DNA of 64,000 nt, taken from NCBI GenBank assembly GCA_947644645.1, contig CANSAF010000008.1, positions 19,412 through 83,411 of the forward strand, in the 5' to 3' direction. The DNA is from an uncultured Sporosarcina sp. (GTDB taxonomy: Bacteria; Bacillota; Bacilli; Bacillales_A; Planococcaceae). The notes under the pieces were generated by a model. The model was not told where the DNA came from. It searched no databases and saw nothing but the letters and a program-made list of their open reading frames with translations. Shown piece after piece: positions 1 to 8,030 of the stretch (within the stretch, counting starts at the first letter, position 1; each line of letters opens with the position of its first letter). The position numbers were made by a program, and so were the translations under genes.

Positions 1-451
1 CCCGTGCAATCGCCACGCGTTGTCGTTGACCGCCAGACATTTCAGAAATTTCTCTGCTGCCATACCCTTCAAGATTGACGAATTTTAACGCTTCTTCCAC
101 ACGGCGTTTCATTTCATCTTTCTTTACTTTTTTCAAGCGCAGTCCAAAAGCGATGTTTTCAAAGACATTTAAATGAGGGAATAATGCATAGTCTTGAAAG
201 ACCGTATTTACTTTTCGCTCATTTGCAGGTAGTTCATTAATTTTTTTATCATTAAAATAAATGGCGCCTTCCGTCGGTTCGATAAATCCAGCGATTAAAC
301 GTAAAATGGTCGTTTTACCGCAACCAGATGGTCCGAGTAATGTATAAAATTTTCCTCTTACCATTTCAAAAGAAACATCATTTAAAATGGTCGTTTCAGC
401 ATCATATTTTTTCGTCACACGCTCAAAGCGAATGATTGGTTTATTTTCCAT
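1..451 (-). CDS. potA: Spermidine/putrescine ABC transporter ATPase (partial)
   Basis: This is the N-terminal 150 residues of an ABC ATPase that continues past the left window edge. Walker A (GPSGCGKTT) lies at residues 40-48 and the signature SGGQRQR starts at residue 139. The wording [12 protein letters not shown] and [17 protein letters not shown] fits the PotA/CysA-type subfamily, best the polyamine importer ATPase that energises PotBC on the cytoplasmic side. ATG is preceded by AAGGGGC at about 10 nt. The start lies on the minus strand and diverges from the gene at 700. The PotA assignment rests on sequence resemblance; the potBCD partners would lie outside the window. Confidence 0.85.
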   Translation of the reverse strand, partial: MENKPIIRFERVTKKYDAETTILNDVSFEMVRGKFYTLLGPSGCGKTTILRLIAGFIEPTEGAIYFNDKKINELPANERKVNTVFQDYALFPHLNVFENIAFGLRLKKVKKDEMKRRVEEALKFVNLEGYGSREISEMSGGQRQRVAIAR

Positions 452-473
452 TTCTTAGCCCCTTTATCAAGTT

Positions 474-566
474 AAAGTTTCACTTCATCATTCAATAAGG
501 GCTCTCTAGAATGTCTAAAACACTGACTTTCCGGATAGCCCCTACACGAAGAAGTTTCACTTTATT
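474..566. other. Imperfect hairpin flanked by near-identical 15-nt direct repeats, in the potA leader
   Basis: The gap between divergent potA and the gene at 700 contains AAGTTTCACTTCATC at 475 and AAGTTTCACTTTATT at 552. They bracket an imperfect stem (AGGGCT near 498 with AGCCCCT near 537; inner GACTT/ATGTC arms). GAAGTTTCACTTTATT (551-566) recurs exactly at 44998-45013. On the minus strand the stem lies in the potA 5' region and could be an attenuator; it could also be a remnant of a mobile-element end. Function is not established. Confidence 0.4.
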
Positions 567-699
567 ATACGAAAACTTTATGGAAAATCAAACTTAAATT
601 TCTTGAAATCGAAATTATTTTCTAATCGAGAATAAAAGGAGTATAATTAAAAAATAGCGAATAAAAATTACTCAATAAGATGGTATAGGAGGCGATGAA

Positions 700-1032
700 T
701 TGGGTAAGAAAAAGATTTTTTATTTAGATCCAGATGAACGAAAATGGACAATGGAAGATTTAGGTTTAAGCTGGGGCACTTATCCTTCTAACGAGGTAAA
801 ACAAGAATCGGTTGATGGGCTTTATTTGATGAAAGATGGTATGTTTTTAAAATTGAATGAGCTTGAAAGTCGATGTCATGTATGCTTAGAGCCGCTTGCT
901 TATCATGATGAATTTGATGCACAATTTTGTGCGGTTTGTGATGAGTGGCGTGAAGAAGCTTGTAGTGATCCGACTTGTGATTATTGTTTTACAAGACCTC
1001 AAAAACCATCTGATTATAAAGGCGAGATTTAA
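700..1032 (+). CDS. Cys-rich orphan protein, probable zinc-binding
   Basis: A 110-residue protein that I do not recognise as a named family. The N-terminal half is hydrophilic with several aromatic residues (WTMEDLGLSWGTYP). The C-terminal half has CHVC at 59-62, CAVC at 77-80 and C88/C93/C96, which would suit one or two zinc sites. The TTG start at 700 is fixed by AGGAGG at 687-692; the nearby ATG at 695 is in another frame. It sits 51 nt before ktrC in the same direction. A TATAAT at 642-647 is a possible -10. No signal peptide or membrane segment is visible, so it is probably cytoplasmic. Confidence 0.75.
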   Translation: MGKKKIFYLDPDERKWTMEDLGLSWGTYPSNEVKQESVDGLYLMKDGMFLKLNELESRCHVCLEPLAYHDEFDAQFCAVCDEWREEACSDPTCDYCFTRPQKPSDYKGEI

Positions 1033-1083
1033 TATTTGAATGAAATAAGATAAATAGAAGATTTTGAGAGGGGGATGTTCACG

Positions 1084-1743
1084 ATGAAAAGAGAATTTGT
1101 TGTCATTGGACTCGGTCGATTTGGGGGAAGCATTGTATCTGAATTAATCGAATTAGATGCCGATGTCATGGCGGTCGATATTGACCCAGGATTGATTGAG
1201 GATTATGCGGATATTGCAACACAAGCAGTGGTCGCAGATTCAACGGATGAGACAGCGTTAAGATCCCTCGGTATCCATAACGTCGAGCATGTCATTGTTG
1301 CGATTGGAGAAAATATTCAAGCGAGTATTTTAACGACGCTAATTTTAAAAGAATTAGGCGTACCGAAACTGACGGTCAAAGCGCAAAATGATCATCATGA
1401 AAAAGTACTTAGGAAAGTCGGTGCGGATAAAGTTGTTCGCCCCGAACGAGATATGGGCATTCGAGTTGCGAATAATGTTGTGTCGAATAATATTATCGAT
1501 TACTTAGAGTTATCGGAAGAACACTCAATTGCAGAACTTCATGTGAGCGGAAGAATTGCAGGACATACATTGATAGATTTAGATATTCGCGCACAATATG
1601 GCATTAACATTGTTGCAATTAAACGTAAAGGAACAATTCAAGTATCCCCACAAGCGGATGAAATGATAGAAAAAGACGATGTGTTAATCGTCATTGGTTC
1701 CGATTTAGATATTCATAACTTTGAAAAGAAGTTGTTCCACTAA
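1084..1743 (+). CDS. ktrC: Ktr potassium uptake regulatory subunit (RCK domains)
   Basis: 219 residues with an N-terminal RCK_N Rossmann domain (GLGRFGG at 9-15, binding ATP/ADP or NAD) and a C-terminal RCK_C domain ending in DVLIVIGSDLDIHNFEKK. It closely resembles B. subtilis KtrC (YkqB), the cytoplasmic ring that gates the KtrD potassium channel. The ATG at 1084 is preferred over the one at 1075 because GAGAGGGGG (1066-1074) abuts the latter. The ktrC-then-rnjA order matches B. subtilis. No ktrB/ktrD channel gene is adjacent, which is usual for the KtrC/D pair. Confidence 0.93.
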   Translation: MKREFVVIGLGRFGGSIVSELIELDADVMAVDIDPGLIEDYADIATQAVVADSTDETALRSLGIHNVEHVIVAIGENIQASILTTLILKELGVPKLTVKAQNDHHEKVLRKVGADKVVRPERDMGIRVANNVVSNNIIDYLELSEEHSIAELHVSGRIAGHTLIDLDIRAQYGINIVAIKRKGTIQVSPQADEMIEKDDVLIVIGSDLDIHNFEKKLFH

Positions 1744-1747
1744 CAGG

Positions 1748-1792
1748 GAAGCTGTACGGAAGGTTTTAGGGCTTGACCTTCCGTACAGCTTC
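1748..1792 (+). terminator. Perfect 17-bp hairpin after ktrC
   Basis: Arms 1748-1764 and 1776-1792 are perfectly complementary over 17 bp (GAAGCTGTACGG...) with an 11-nt loop, starting 5 nt after the ktrC stop. No U-tract follows, so alone it is not a classical intrinsic terminator; it may protect the 3' end or act with the hairpin at 1808. Confidence 0.6.
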
Positions 1793-1807
1793 TCGGTGCT
1801 TATTGGG

Positions 1808-1836
1808 GCAGGGGATGCGTTCCGCTGCTTTTTTTG
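1808..1836 (+). terminator. Intrinsic terminator of ktrC
   Basis: A GC-rich hairpin (GCAGGGGA / TTCCGCTGC, 4-nt loop) is followed directly by seven T residues. This is the likely release point for ktrC transcription. Confidence 0.75.
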
Positions 1837-1927
1837 TATGTAATTTTAATGGGTGGGGGTTTTTGAATGTGGTTTTGGGGAGTTTGTCGTCGTGATTTAT
1901 CTAAATCCGCCATAAAGTCTAGAAACC

Positions 1928-1980
1928 AAAAAAAGCGAGGCACAAGGAAAAAGTCTTTAGACTTTTTCTTTGCAGCCTCC
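1928..1980 (-). terminator. Intrinsic terminator of rpoY-rnjA
   Basis: On the minus strand a GAGGCTGC...GTGCCTC stem with inner AAAAAGTC/GACTTTTT arms is followed by a T-run (1928-1934), immediately downstream of the rnjA stop. It belongs to the recurring AAAGTC-type terminator family of this window. Confidence 0.85.
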
Positions 1981-1985
1981 CTCTG

Positions 1986-3653
1986 TTAGACCTCCAGAAT
2001 GACTGGAAGAATCATTGGTTTACGCTCTGTTTTATCGAATAAATAAGGACCTAGTACATCGATTGCTTCTGTTTTTAAAGTAGAAGGTTGGATTGTTGAC
2101 TTTGCCATCTTTTGGTGTAAATGTTTCGTTAGCATTTTTTGTGCTTCTTGAATCATTTCACCAGACTCACGCATATAAACGAAACCACGTGAAATGATAT
2201 CTGGTCCGGATACGATGCGATTTTTCTTCTTGTCGATTGTTGCAACAACAATCACAAGCCCATCTTCTGAAAGCATTTTACGATCACGTAAAACGACATT
2301 TCCGATATCTCCAATACCGCTACCGTCAATATACACATCACCTGAAGGAATACGACCTGCTTTTCTTGCGCTATTTTCAGTTAATGCAAGAACGTCTCCG
2401 TTGCCTAAAACAAATGTATTTTCTTCTGGTACATCACAACTTACAGCTAGTTCCGTATGCATTTTCATCATGCGATATTCGCCGTGAATAGGCATGAAAT
2501 ACTTAGGTTTCATGAGTCGAAGCATGAGTTTTTGTTCTTCTTGAGAACCATGCCCAGACGTATGAATATTGTCTAAAGATCCGTGTAAAACTTCAGCACC
2601 TGCGCGGAACAAAGCGTTAATTGTTTTATTAATGCTTAATGTGTTTCCTGGAATTGGTGAAGATGAGAAAATCACTGTATCACCAGGATGGATTTGAACT
2701 TGACGATGTGTCCCGTTCGCAATACGCGAAAGAGCTGCCATCGGTTCACCTTGACTTCCTGTACAAAGAATCATGACCTCACTTGCTTGTAAACTATTTA
2801 AAGCGCGTGTATCGACAAATAATTCTTGAGGCGCATCGATGTAGCCAAGTTCTCGACCAATTCGAATCGCATTATCCATACTGCGTCCGAAAACGGCGAT
2901 TTTACGATTATGCGTTTTCGCTGCGTCAATTACTTGTTGCAGTCGGTGAATATTAGACGCAAATGTTGCGAAAATAATTCGTCCATCTACTTTTCTGAAA
3001 ATCTCATTTAAACTATCGCCAACTTTACGTTCTGAAAGCGTGAAATTCGGGACTTCAGCATTCGTACTATCTGATAATAAACAAAGTACACCTTCGCCAC
3101 CAATTTTCGCCATTTTCGTTAAGTTAGCAGGTTCACCAACCGGTGTGAAGTCGAATTTGAAGTCACCTGTATGCACGATATTTCCAGAAGGTGTTTTAAC
3201 AACGACACCGAAAGCATCTGGAATACTATGTGCTGTTTTATAAAACGTAACAGATGTTTTTCTAAATTTAATGACATCATCTTCATCAATTGGAATCATT
3301 TTCGTTGAACGTAATAGACCATGTTCTTCCAATTTATTGCGCAGTAATCCAAGCGCAAGTTTCCCACCATAAACAGGGATATTCACTTTGCGAAGTAAGT
3401 AAGGAATTCCGCCGATATGATCTTCATGACCATGGGTGATGAAAAGTCCTTTAATCTTATCTTCATTTCTTTCTAAATAAGAATAATCAGGAATGACATA
3501 ATCGATTCCTAATAAATCATCTTCTGGAAATTTAATACCCGCGTCAATTAAAATGATTTCATCTTGAAATTGAACTGCATACGTATTTTTTCCGATTTCG
3601 CCTAGTCCGCCTAGAGCGAAAACGCCAGTTTCATTGTTTTTGATAACATTCAT
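1986..3653 (-). CDS. rnjA: Ribonuclease J1
   Basis: 555 residues, the usual RNase J length. A metallo-beta-lactamase fold carries the zinc motif HGHEDH at 74-79, followed by a beta-CASP region and a C-terminal domain. RNase J1 is the main 5'-3' exoribonuclease and endonuclease of Bacillales mRNA decay and 16S maturation. The gene follows rpoY by 3 nt, the conserved ykzG-ykqC pair, so epsilon and RNase J1 are co-transcribed. Its ribosome binding site is poor (CAGG), suggesting translational coupling to rpoY. Confidence 0.96.
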   Translation of the reverse strand: MNVIKNNETGVFALGGLGEIGKNTYAVQFQDEIILIDAGIKFPEDDLLGIDYVIPDYSYLERNEDKIKGLFITHGHEDHIGGIPYLLRKVNIPVYGGKLALGLLRNKLEEHGLLRSTKMIPIDEDDVIKFRKTSVTFYKTAHSIPDAFGVVVKTPSGNIVHTGDFKFDFTPVGEPANLTKMAKIGGEGVLCLLSDSTNAEVPNFTLSERKVGDSLNEIFRKVDGRIIFATFASNIHRLQQVIDAAKTHNRKIAVFGRSMDNAIRIGRELGYIDAPQELFVDTRALNSLQASEVMILCTGSQGEPMAALSRIANGTHRQVQIHPGDTVIFSSSPIPGNTLSINKTINALFRAGAEVLHGSLDNIHTSGHGSQEEQKLMLRLMKPKYFMPIHGEYRMMKMHTELAVSCDVPEENTFVLGNGDVLALTENSARKAGRIPSGDVYIDGSGIGDIGNVVLRDRKMLSEDGLVIVVATIDKKKNRIVSGPDIISRGFVYMRESGEMIQEAQKMLTKHLHQKMAKSTIQPSTLKTEAIDVLGPYLFDKTERKPMILPVILEV

Positions 3654-3656
3654 GTT

Positions 3657-3866
3657 TTAAACCTGCACAAGCTCGAAATGTTCAGAAGCTTGTTCATGTT
3701 CAAGATGTTTGCCCTCTAATAATTGGATGTATTCGATATTCAAATTACGCCCTTTTAAAAATTGGCGAACAGCTCGCTCAGATTCTGCTTCAATGAACAT
3801 GCTTTTTGTATTTTCGCGGACTGGTACTTCTAGCACGTTTTCTTGGTAATAAACTTTGTAAATCAT
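3657..3866 (-). CDS. rpoY: RNA polymerase epsilon subunit
   Basis: 69 residues beginning MIYKVYYQENVLEVPVRE, matching YkzG/RpoY, a small DUF1447 protein that binds RNA polymerase. The longer frame to 3893 is rejected: AAAGGAGAG sits 6 nt before the ATG at 3866, and the family starts with MIYKV. It is the first gene of the rpoY-rnjA operon and has its own promoter at 3913-3941. Confidence 0.93.
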   Translation of the reverse strand: MIYKVYYQENVLEVPVRENTKSMFIEAESERAVRQFLKGRNLNIEYIQLLEGKHLEHEQASEHFELVQV

Positions 3867-3912
3867 TTTATGCTCTCCTTTTTTTACGTTCATTTTTAAT
3901 CATGCTCCATTC

Positions 3913-3941
3913 ATTATATATTATCATGTCATATCGGTAAA
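3913..3941 (-). promoter_or_regulatory. SigA-type promoter of rpoY-rnjA
   Basis: On the minus strand TTTACC (3936-3941), a 17-nt spacer and TATAAT (3913-3918) precede rpoY by about 45 nt. It lies just downstream of the micropeptide terminator, so the two units are transcribed separately. Confidence 0.75.
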
Positions 3942-3975
3942 ATAAAGAAAAGCCGACCAAATATTATGGCCGGCT
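3940..3975 (-). terminator. Intrinsic terminator of the micropeptide gene
   Basis: On the minus strand the AGCCGGCC...GGTCGGCT stem (3951-3975) is followed by a T-rich tail (TTTTCTTTATTTT). It lies 8 nt after the micropeptide stop and isolates it from rpoY. Confidence 0.8.
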
Positions 3976-3982
3976 GAGAAAG

Positions 3983-4054
3983 TCATGCAATTTTCTTTTT
4001 TCCGAGGATGCCATTCAGTCGTTTCAACACTTTGCGTTTGAGACGTTTATACAT
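3983..4054 (-). CDS. 23-residue highly cationic micropeptide
   Basis: A short frame (MYKRLKRKVLKR then LNGILGKKKIA) with 10 Lys/Arg and no acidic residues. Hydrophobic residues at 2, 5, 9, 13, 16/17 suggest an amphipathic helix. AAGGAGGGA (4061-4069) is an excellent ribosome binding site. A perfect TTGACA-17-TATAAT promoter lies at 4076-4104 and a terminator at 3940-3975, giving a monocistronic transcript of roughly 120 nt between def and rpoY. I do not recognise the family. Options are a membrane- or nucleic-acid-binding peptide, a toxin-like peptide, or a small RNA with an incidental frame. The full expression set argues that it is a real gene. Confidence 0.7.
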   Translation of the reverse strand: MYKRLKRKVLKRLNGILGKKKIA

Positions 4055-4075
4055 GGCCTATCCCTCCTTAAGAAA

Positions 4076-4104
4076 ATTATACCGTATTCAGACTCTTTTG
4101 TCAA
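4076..4104 (-). promoter_or_regulatory. Perfect consensus SigA promoter of the micropeptide gene
   Basis: On the minus strand TTGACA (4099-4104), a 17-nt spacer, then TATAAT (4076-4081). The predicted start near 4069 places the Shine-Dalgarno sequence at the very 5' end of the RNA, with only about 15 nt of leader before the ATG. Confidence 0.88.
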
Positions 4105-4121
4105 GTTGGTGGTTCGCGCGG

Positions 4122-4679
4122 TTATGCTCTTTCAAAAGGAACTGCATCCGGAATTGCTTGGAATGGACTGTCTTTTGAAATATGGTCGAAAAACATGATG
4201 CCATTTAAATGATCTAATTCATGTTGGAATGCGATTGCTGGAAGTCCTTTTAAACGTTTTTTAAATTCATTGCCATCTAAATCATAGGCTTTTACAGTAA
4301 TGCGCGCGTAGCGTGGGACATATCCTTCAATATTTCGGTCGACAGATAGACAACCTTCGCCTGAAGTTAAATAAGTTTTTTCCACAGAATGACTGACGAT
4401 TTTAGGGTTAACTGCGATAAAACTAATTGTTTTTCCGTTATCTTCTGGAATGTGTAGCGCAAACATTTGAACAGAAGCATTGACCTGTGGTGCAGCTAAT
4501 CCGATTCCAGGACGTAAACTATATTTTTCGGCAAGATCGGGTTCTTGGCTATTTTTAACATACTCCAGTAAATCTTCGCCTAATTTTCGCTCTTCATTTG
4601 AAAGTGGAAATGAGACTGGTTCTGCTTTTTTTCGTAGCGCTGGATGACCTTCGCGCACAATATCTTTCATTAAAATCAT
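4122..4679 (-). CDS. def: Peptide deformylase
   Basis: 185 residues. The three deformylase motifs are present: GIGLAAPQ (58-65), EGCLS with metal ligand C110, and QHELDH with H153 and H157. It removes the formyl group from nascent protein N-termini. Length and wording fit the longer type 2 Gram-positive enzymes (B. subtilis DefB/YkrB). The start at 4679 is chosen because GAAAGGATG lies at suitable distance and the family begins near MILMKDIVREGHP; a frame extending to 4697 is unlikely. It diverges from ykyA. Confidence 0.95.
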   Translation of the reverse strand: MILMKDIVREGHPALRKKAEPVSFPLSNEERKLGEDLLEYVKNSQEPDLAEKYSLRPGIGLAAPQVNASVQMFALHIPEDNGKTISFIAVNPKIVSHSVEKTYLTSGEGCLSVDRNIEGYVPRYARITVKAYDLDGNEFKKRLKGLPAIAFQHELDHLNGIMFFDHISKDSPFQAIPDAVPFERA

Positions 4680-4759
4680 TGTGAAACATCCTTTCAATCT
4701 TCATATGTAGTATAAGTATAATCAAAGGTAGCATACGGTGAAAGGATTTTCTCTTCGGC

Positions 4760-4788
4760 TTGAACGGATTTTCAATAACAATTATAAT
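4760..4788 (+). promoter_or_regulatory. SigA-type promoter of ykyA
   Basis: TTGAAC (4760-4765), a 17-nt spacer and TATAAT (4783-4788), 24 nt before the ykyA start codon. Confidence 0.7.
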
Positions 4789-4811
4789 TCGAGGTAATTG
4801 GAGGGGCTTGT

Positions 4812-5447
4812 ATGAGAAAAAAATTATTGGCAATTGCAGCGCTTAGTATAGCACTACTTACGGGTTGTTCAGACAATCAAACAATTGAAGATAAAGTCAT
4901 TTCGGTACTTGGAGAAATGGCAGAGATTGAAAAGGATTTTGAAACGTTTCAAGGTGAATTAACGGAAATTGAGCAAACTGAACAACAAATCTTTTTGGAA
5001 ACGATGACACTCACGCAAAATCAAACAACTAAAATTAAAGAAAATGTTGAGAAATTAACAGAAACATTAGAAGAACGTGTACTCAAAATAGATGCAGAAG
5101 CAGAGACGATGCAAAAAGCCAATGCATTGGTTGCAGATTTAAGTAAATTAGAAGAGGCAACGGAGTTTGAAAAGGAAGCCGTTGAAAAAGTGAAAGAAGC
5201 CACGAACCATCGTTATCAACTACATCATGTTTTTGTAGAAAACTATGCGCAATTTACAAATCTTCAACGTATATTATATGAAATGATTGTAGAAGTACCG
5301 ATAGATGCAGCGAAATTGGATGAACAAGTCGAAGCGGTAAACAAGCAAAATCAATTAGTGATCCAGGCGGTAAAAGATTTTAATGAAGCGACGATTGTGT
5401 TAAATGAAACGAGAGATGAAGTGTTTACACAATTAAAAAAGGAATAA
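4812..5447 (+). CDS. ykyA: YkyA-family cell-wall-associated lipoprotein
   Basis: 211 residues. A lipoprotein signal peptide ends in the lipobox LTGC with Cys19 as acylation site; the rest is an extended, Glu/Lys-rich, probably coiled-coil helix bundle (EIEKDFETFQGELTEIEQTE and similar). It matches the YkyA family (putative cell-wall binding lipoprotein), which precedes pdhA in B. subtilis too. It should be anchored to the outer face of the membrane. Molecular function is unknown. GGAGGGG precedes the ATG. Own promoter and terminator make it a separate unit from pdh. Confidence 0.85.
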   Translation: MRKKLLAIAALSIALLTGCSDNQTIEDKVISVLGEMAEIEKDFETFQGELTEIEQTEQQIFLETMTLTQNQTTKIKENVEKLTETLEERVLKIDAEAETMQKANALVADLSKLEEATEFEKEAVEKVKEATNHRYQLHHVFVENYAQFTNLQRILYEMIVEVPIDAAKLDEQVEAVNKQNQLVIQAVKDFNEATIVLNETRDEVFTQLKKE

Positions 5448-5467
5448 TGGGAATAAAATTAAGGAAA

Positions 5468-5506
5468 ACGGGTACGTTATTAAAGGCGTGCTCGTTTTTA
5501 TTTTTC
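5468..5506 (+). terminator. Intrinsic terminator of ykyA
   Basis: A 9-bp stem ACGGGTACG/CGTGCTCGT including G-U pairs, followed by TTTTTATTTTT. Confidence 0.7.
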
Positions 5507-5539
5507 AACATTAATTTACTAAAATATGATTGTAGTATA

Positions 5540-5569
5540 TTTACTAGAATGATTAAATTCTATTATAAT
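5540..5569 (+). promoter_or_regulatory. Upstream pdh promoter (P1)
   Basis: TTTACT (5540-5545), an 18-nt spacer and TATAAT (5564-5569). It would give a leader of about 185 nt before pdhA that includes the short frame at 5645 and the second promoter. Confidence 0.6.
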
Positions 5570-5644
5570 ACAGAGTGGTTATTGTGGTAGTACAGTTTTG
5601 GGGGTTAGATAAATTCAAAGCTTTTTAAAGGAGGAGTAGAACTT

Positions 5645-5677
5645 ATGAGAACGCAACGTTTGACCTTTATAAGTTAG
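5645..5677 (+). CDS. Candidate 10-residue leader peptide upstream of pdhA
   Basis: AAAGGAGGAG (about 5629-5638), a near-perfect ribosome binding site, precedes ATG with MRTQRLTFIS and a stop. No other gene would use this site. The frame overlaps the -35 box of the second pdh promoter. It may be a leader peptide coupling translation to pdh expression, or a decayed gene start. No codon run points to a specific amino acid. Confidence 0.4.
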   Translation: MRTQRLTFIS

Positions 5678-5688
5678 TTCAGTATACT
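5660..5688 (+). promoter_or_regulatory. Proximal pdh promoter (P2)
   Basis: TTGACC (5660-5665), a 17-nt spacer and TATACT (5683-5688), about 70 nt before pdhA. Together with P1 this suggests dual transcription of pdhABCD. Confidence 0.65.
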
Positions 5689-5733
5689 TAGAAATGAATG
5701 GATTGTACTAATCATTACGAGAGTGATTCATAA

Positions 5734-6876
<1,143 letters not shown>

Positions 6877-6879
6877 CCG

Positions 6880-7857
6880 ATGGCACAAATGACGATGATT
6901 CAAGCAATTAACGATGCGATGAAAACTGAGTTAAAAAATGATGAAAACGTTCTAGTCTTCGGTGAAGACGTTGGAAATAACGGCGGTGTCTTCAGAGCGA
7001 CAGAAGGTTTACAAAAAGAATTCGGTGAAGACCGTGTATTCGATACACCATTAGCGGAGTCTGGAATTGGTGGACTGGCAATCGGTTTATCTTTAACAGG
7101 TTACCGTTCAGTAATGGAAATCCAATTCTTTGGATTCGTTTATGAAGTAATGGACTCAATTAGTGGTCAATTAGCACGTATGCGTTTCAGAAGTGGTGGA
7201 CGTTTTAACGCACCTGTAACGATTCGTTCACCATTCGGTGGCGGCGTTGCTACACCAGAAATGCACGCAGACAGCTTAGAAGGTTTAATGGCAGCACAAC
7301 CTGGTTTAACAGTTGTTGTTCCATCAACACCATATGATGCAAAAGGTCTTTTAATCTCGGCAATTCGTGATGAAAATCCTGTTGTATATTTAGAGCATAT
7401 GAAATTATACCGTTCATTCAGAGAAGAAGTTCCTGAAGAAGCATACACAATTCCATTAGGAAAAGCGGATGTGAAACGTGAAGGAACAGATCTTTCAATC
7501 TTTACGTACGGTGCAATGGTTCACGAAAGCTTAAAAGCTGCTGAAGCATTGGAAAAAGAAGGGCATTCTGTAGAAGTTGTTGACTTGCGTACAGTTCACC
7601 CACTTGATATTGAAACGATTATTGCGTCTGTTGAAAAAACAAACCGTGCAATTGTTGTTCAAGAAGCACAAAAGCAAGCGGGAATTGCAGCGAACGTTGT
7701 AACAGAAATTACAGAGCGCGCGATTTTAAGCCTAGAAGCACCAGTACTTCGTGTAACTGCACCAGATACAATTTATCCATATGCACAAGGTGAGAATGCT
7801 TGGTTACCAAATGCAAATGATATTCAAGAAACAGCGAAAAAAGTATTAACGTTCTAA
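6880..7857 (+). CDS. pdhB: Pyruvate dehydrogenase E1 beta
   Basis: 325 residues, the normal length. The N-terminal pyrimidine-binding transketolase domain ([33 protein letters not shown]) is followed by a C-terminal transketolase domain ([20 protein letters not shown]). It forms the E1 heterotetramer with PdhA. The gene starts 3 nt after pdhA with GAAGGAG overlapping the pdhA end, so the two are translationally coupled. A 173-nt gap with a stem separates it from pdhC. Confidence 0.96.
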   Translation: MAQMTMIQAINDAMKTELKNDENVLVFGEDVGNNGGVFRATEGLQKEFGEDRVFDTPLAESGIGGLAIGLSLTGYRSVMEIQFFGFVYEVMDSISGQLARMRFRSGGRFNAPVTIRSPFGGGVATPEMHADSLEGLMAAQPGLTVVVPSTPYDAKGLLISAIRDENPVVYLEHMKLYRSFREEVPEEAYTIPLGKADVKREGTDLSIFTYGAMVHESLKAAEALEKEGHSVEVVDLRTVHPLDIETIIASVEKTNRAIVVQEAQKQAGIAANVVTEITERAILSLEAPVLRVTAPDTIYPYAQGENAWLPNANDIQETAKKVLTF

Positions 7858-7932
7858 TTTTAGGTGAAAATAACTTAGATGTAGAATCGTTTTAATTTAA
7901 ATAGTTAAACGTCTAATTGGTTTAAATGAAGG

Positions 7933-7987
7933 CTTCGGCGGATATAAGAAAAGTCTAGCGTAGAATTTTATTCTCATGACGCCGAAG
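7933..7987 (+). other. Stem in the pdhB-pdhC intergenic region
   Basis: CTTCGGCG (7933-7940) pairs with CGCCGAAG (7980-7987) over 8 bp, enclosing a 39-nt loop; no T-run follows. It could be an mRNA processing or stabilising element separating the E1 and E2-E3 halves of the operon. Confidence 0.4.
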
Positions 7988-8030
7988 TATTTTCAAATGA
8001 GCCGATAGAAAAAACAGGAGGGTGAATCAC

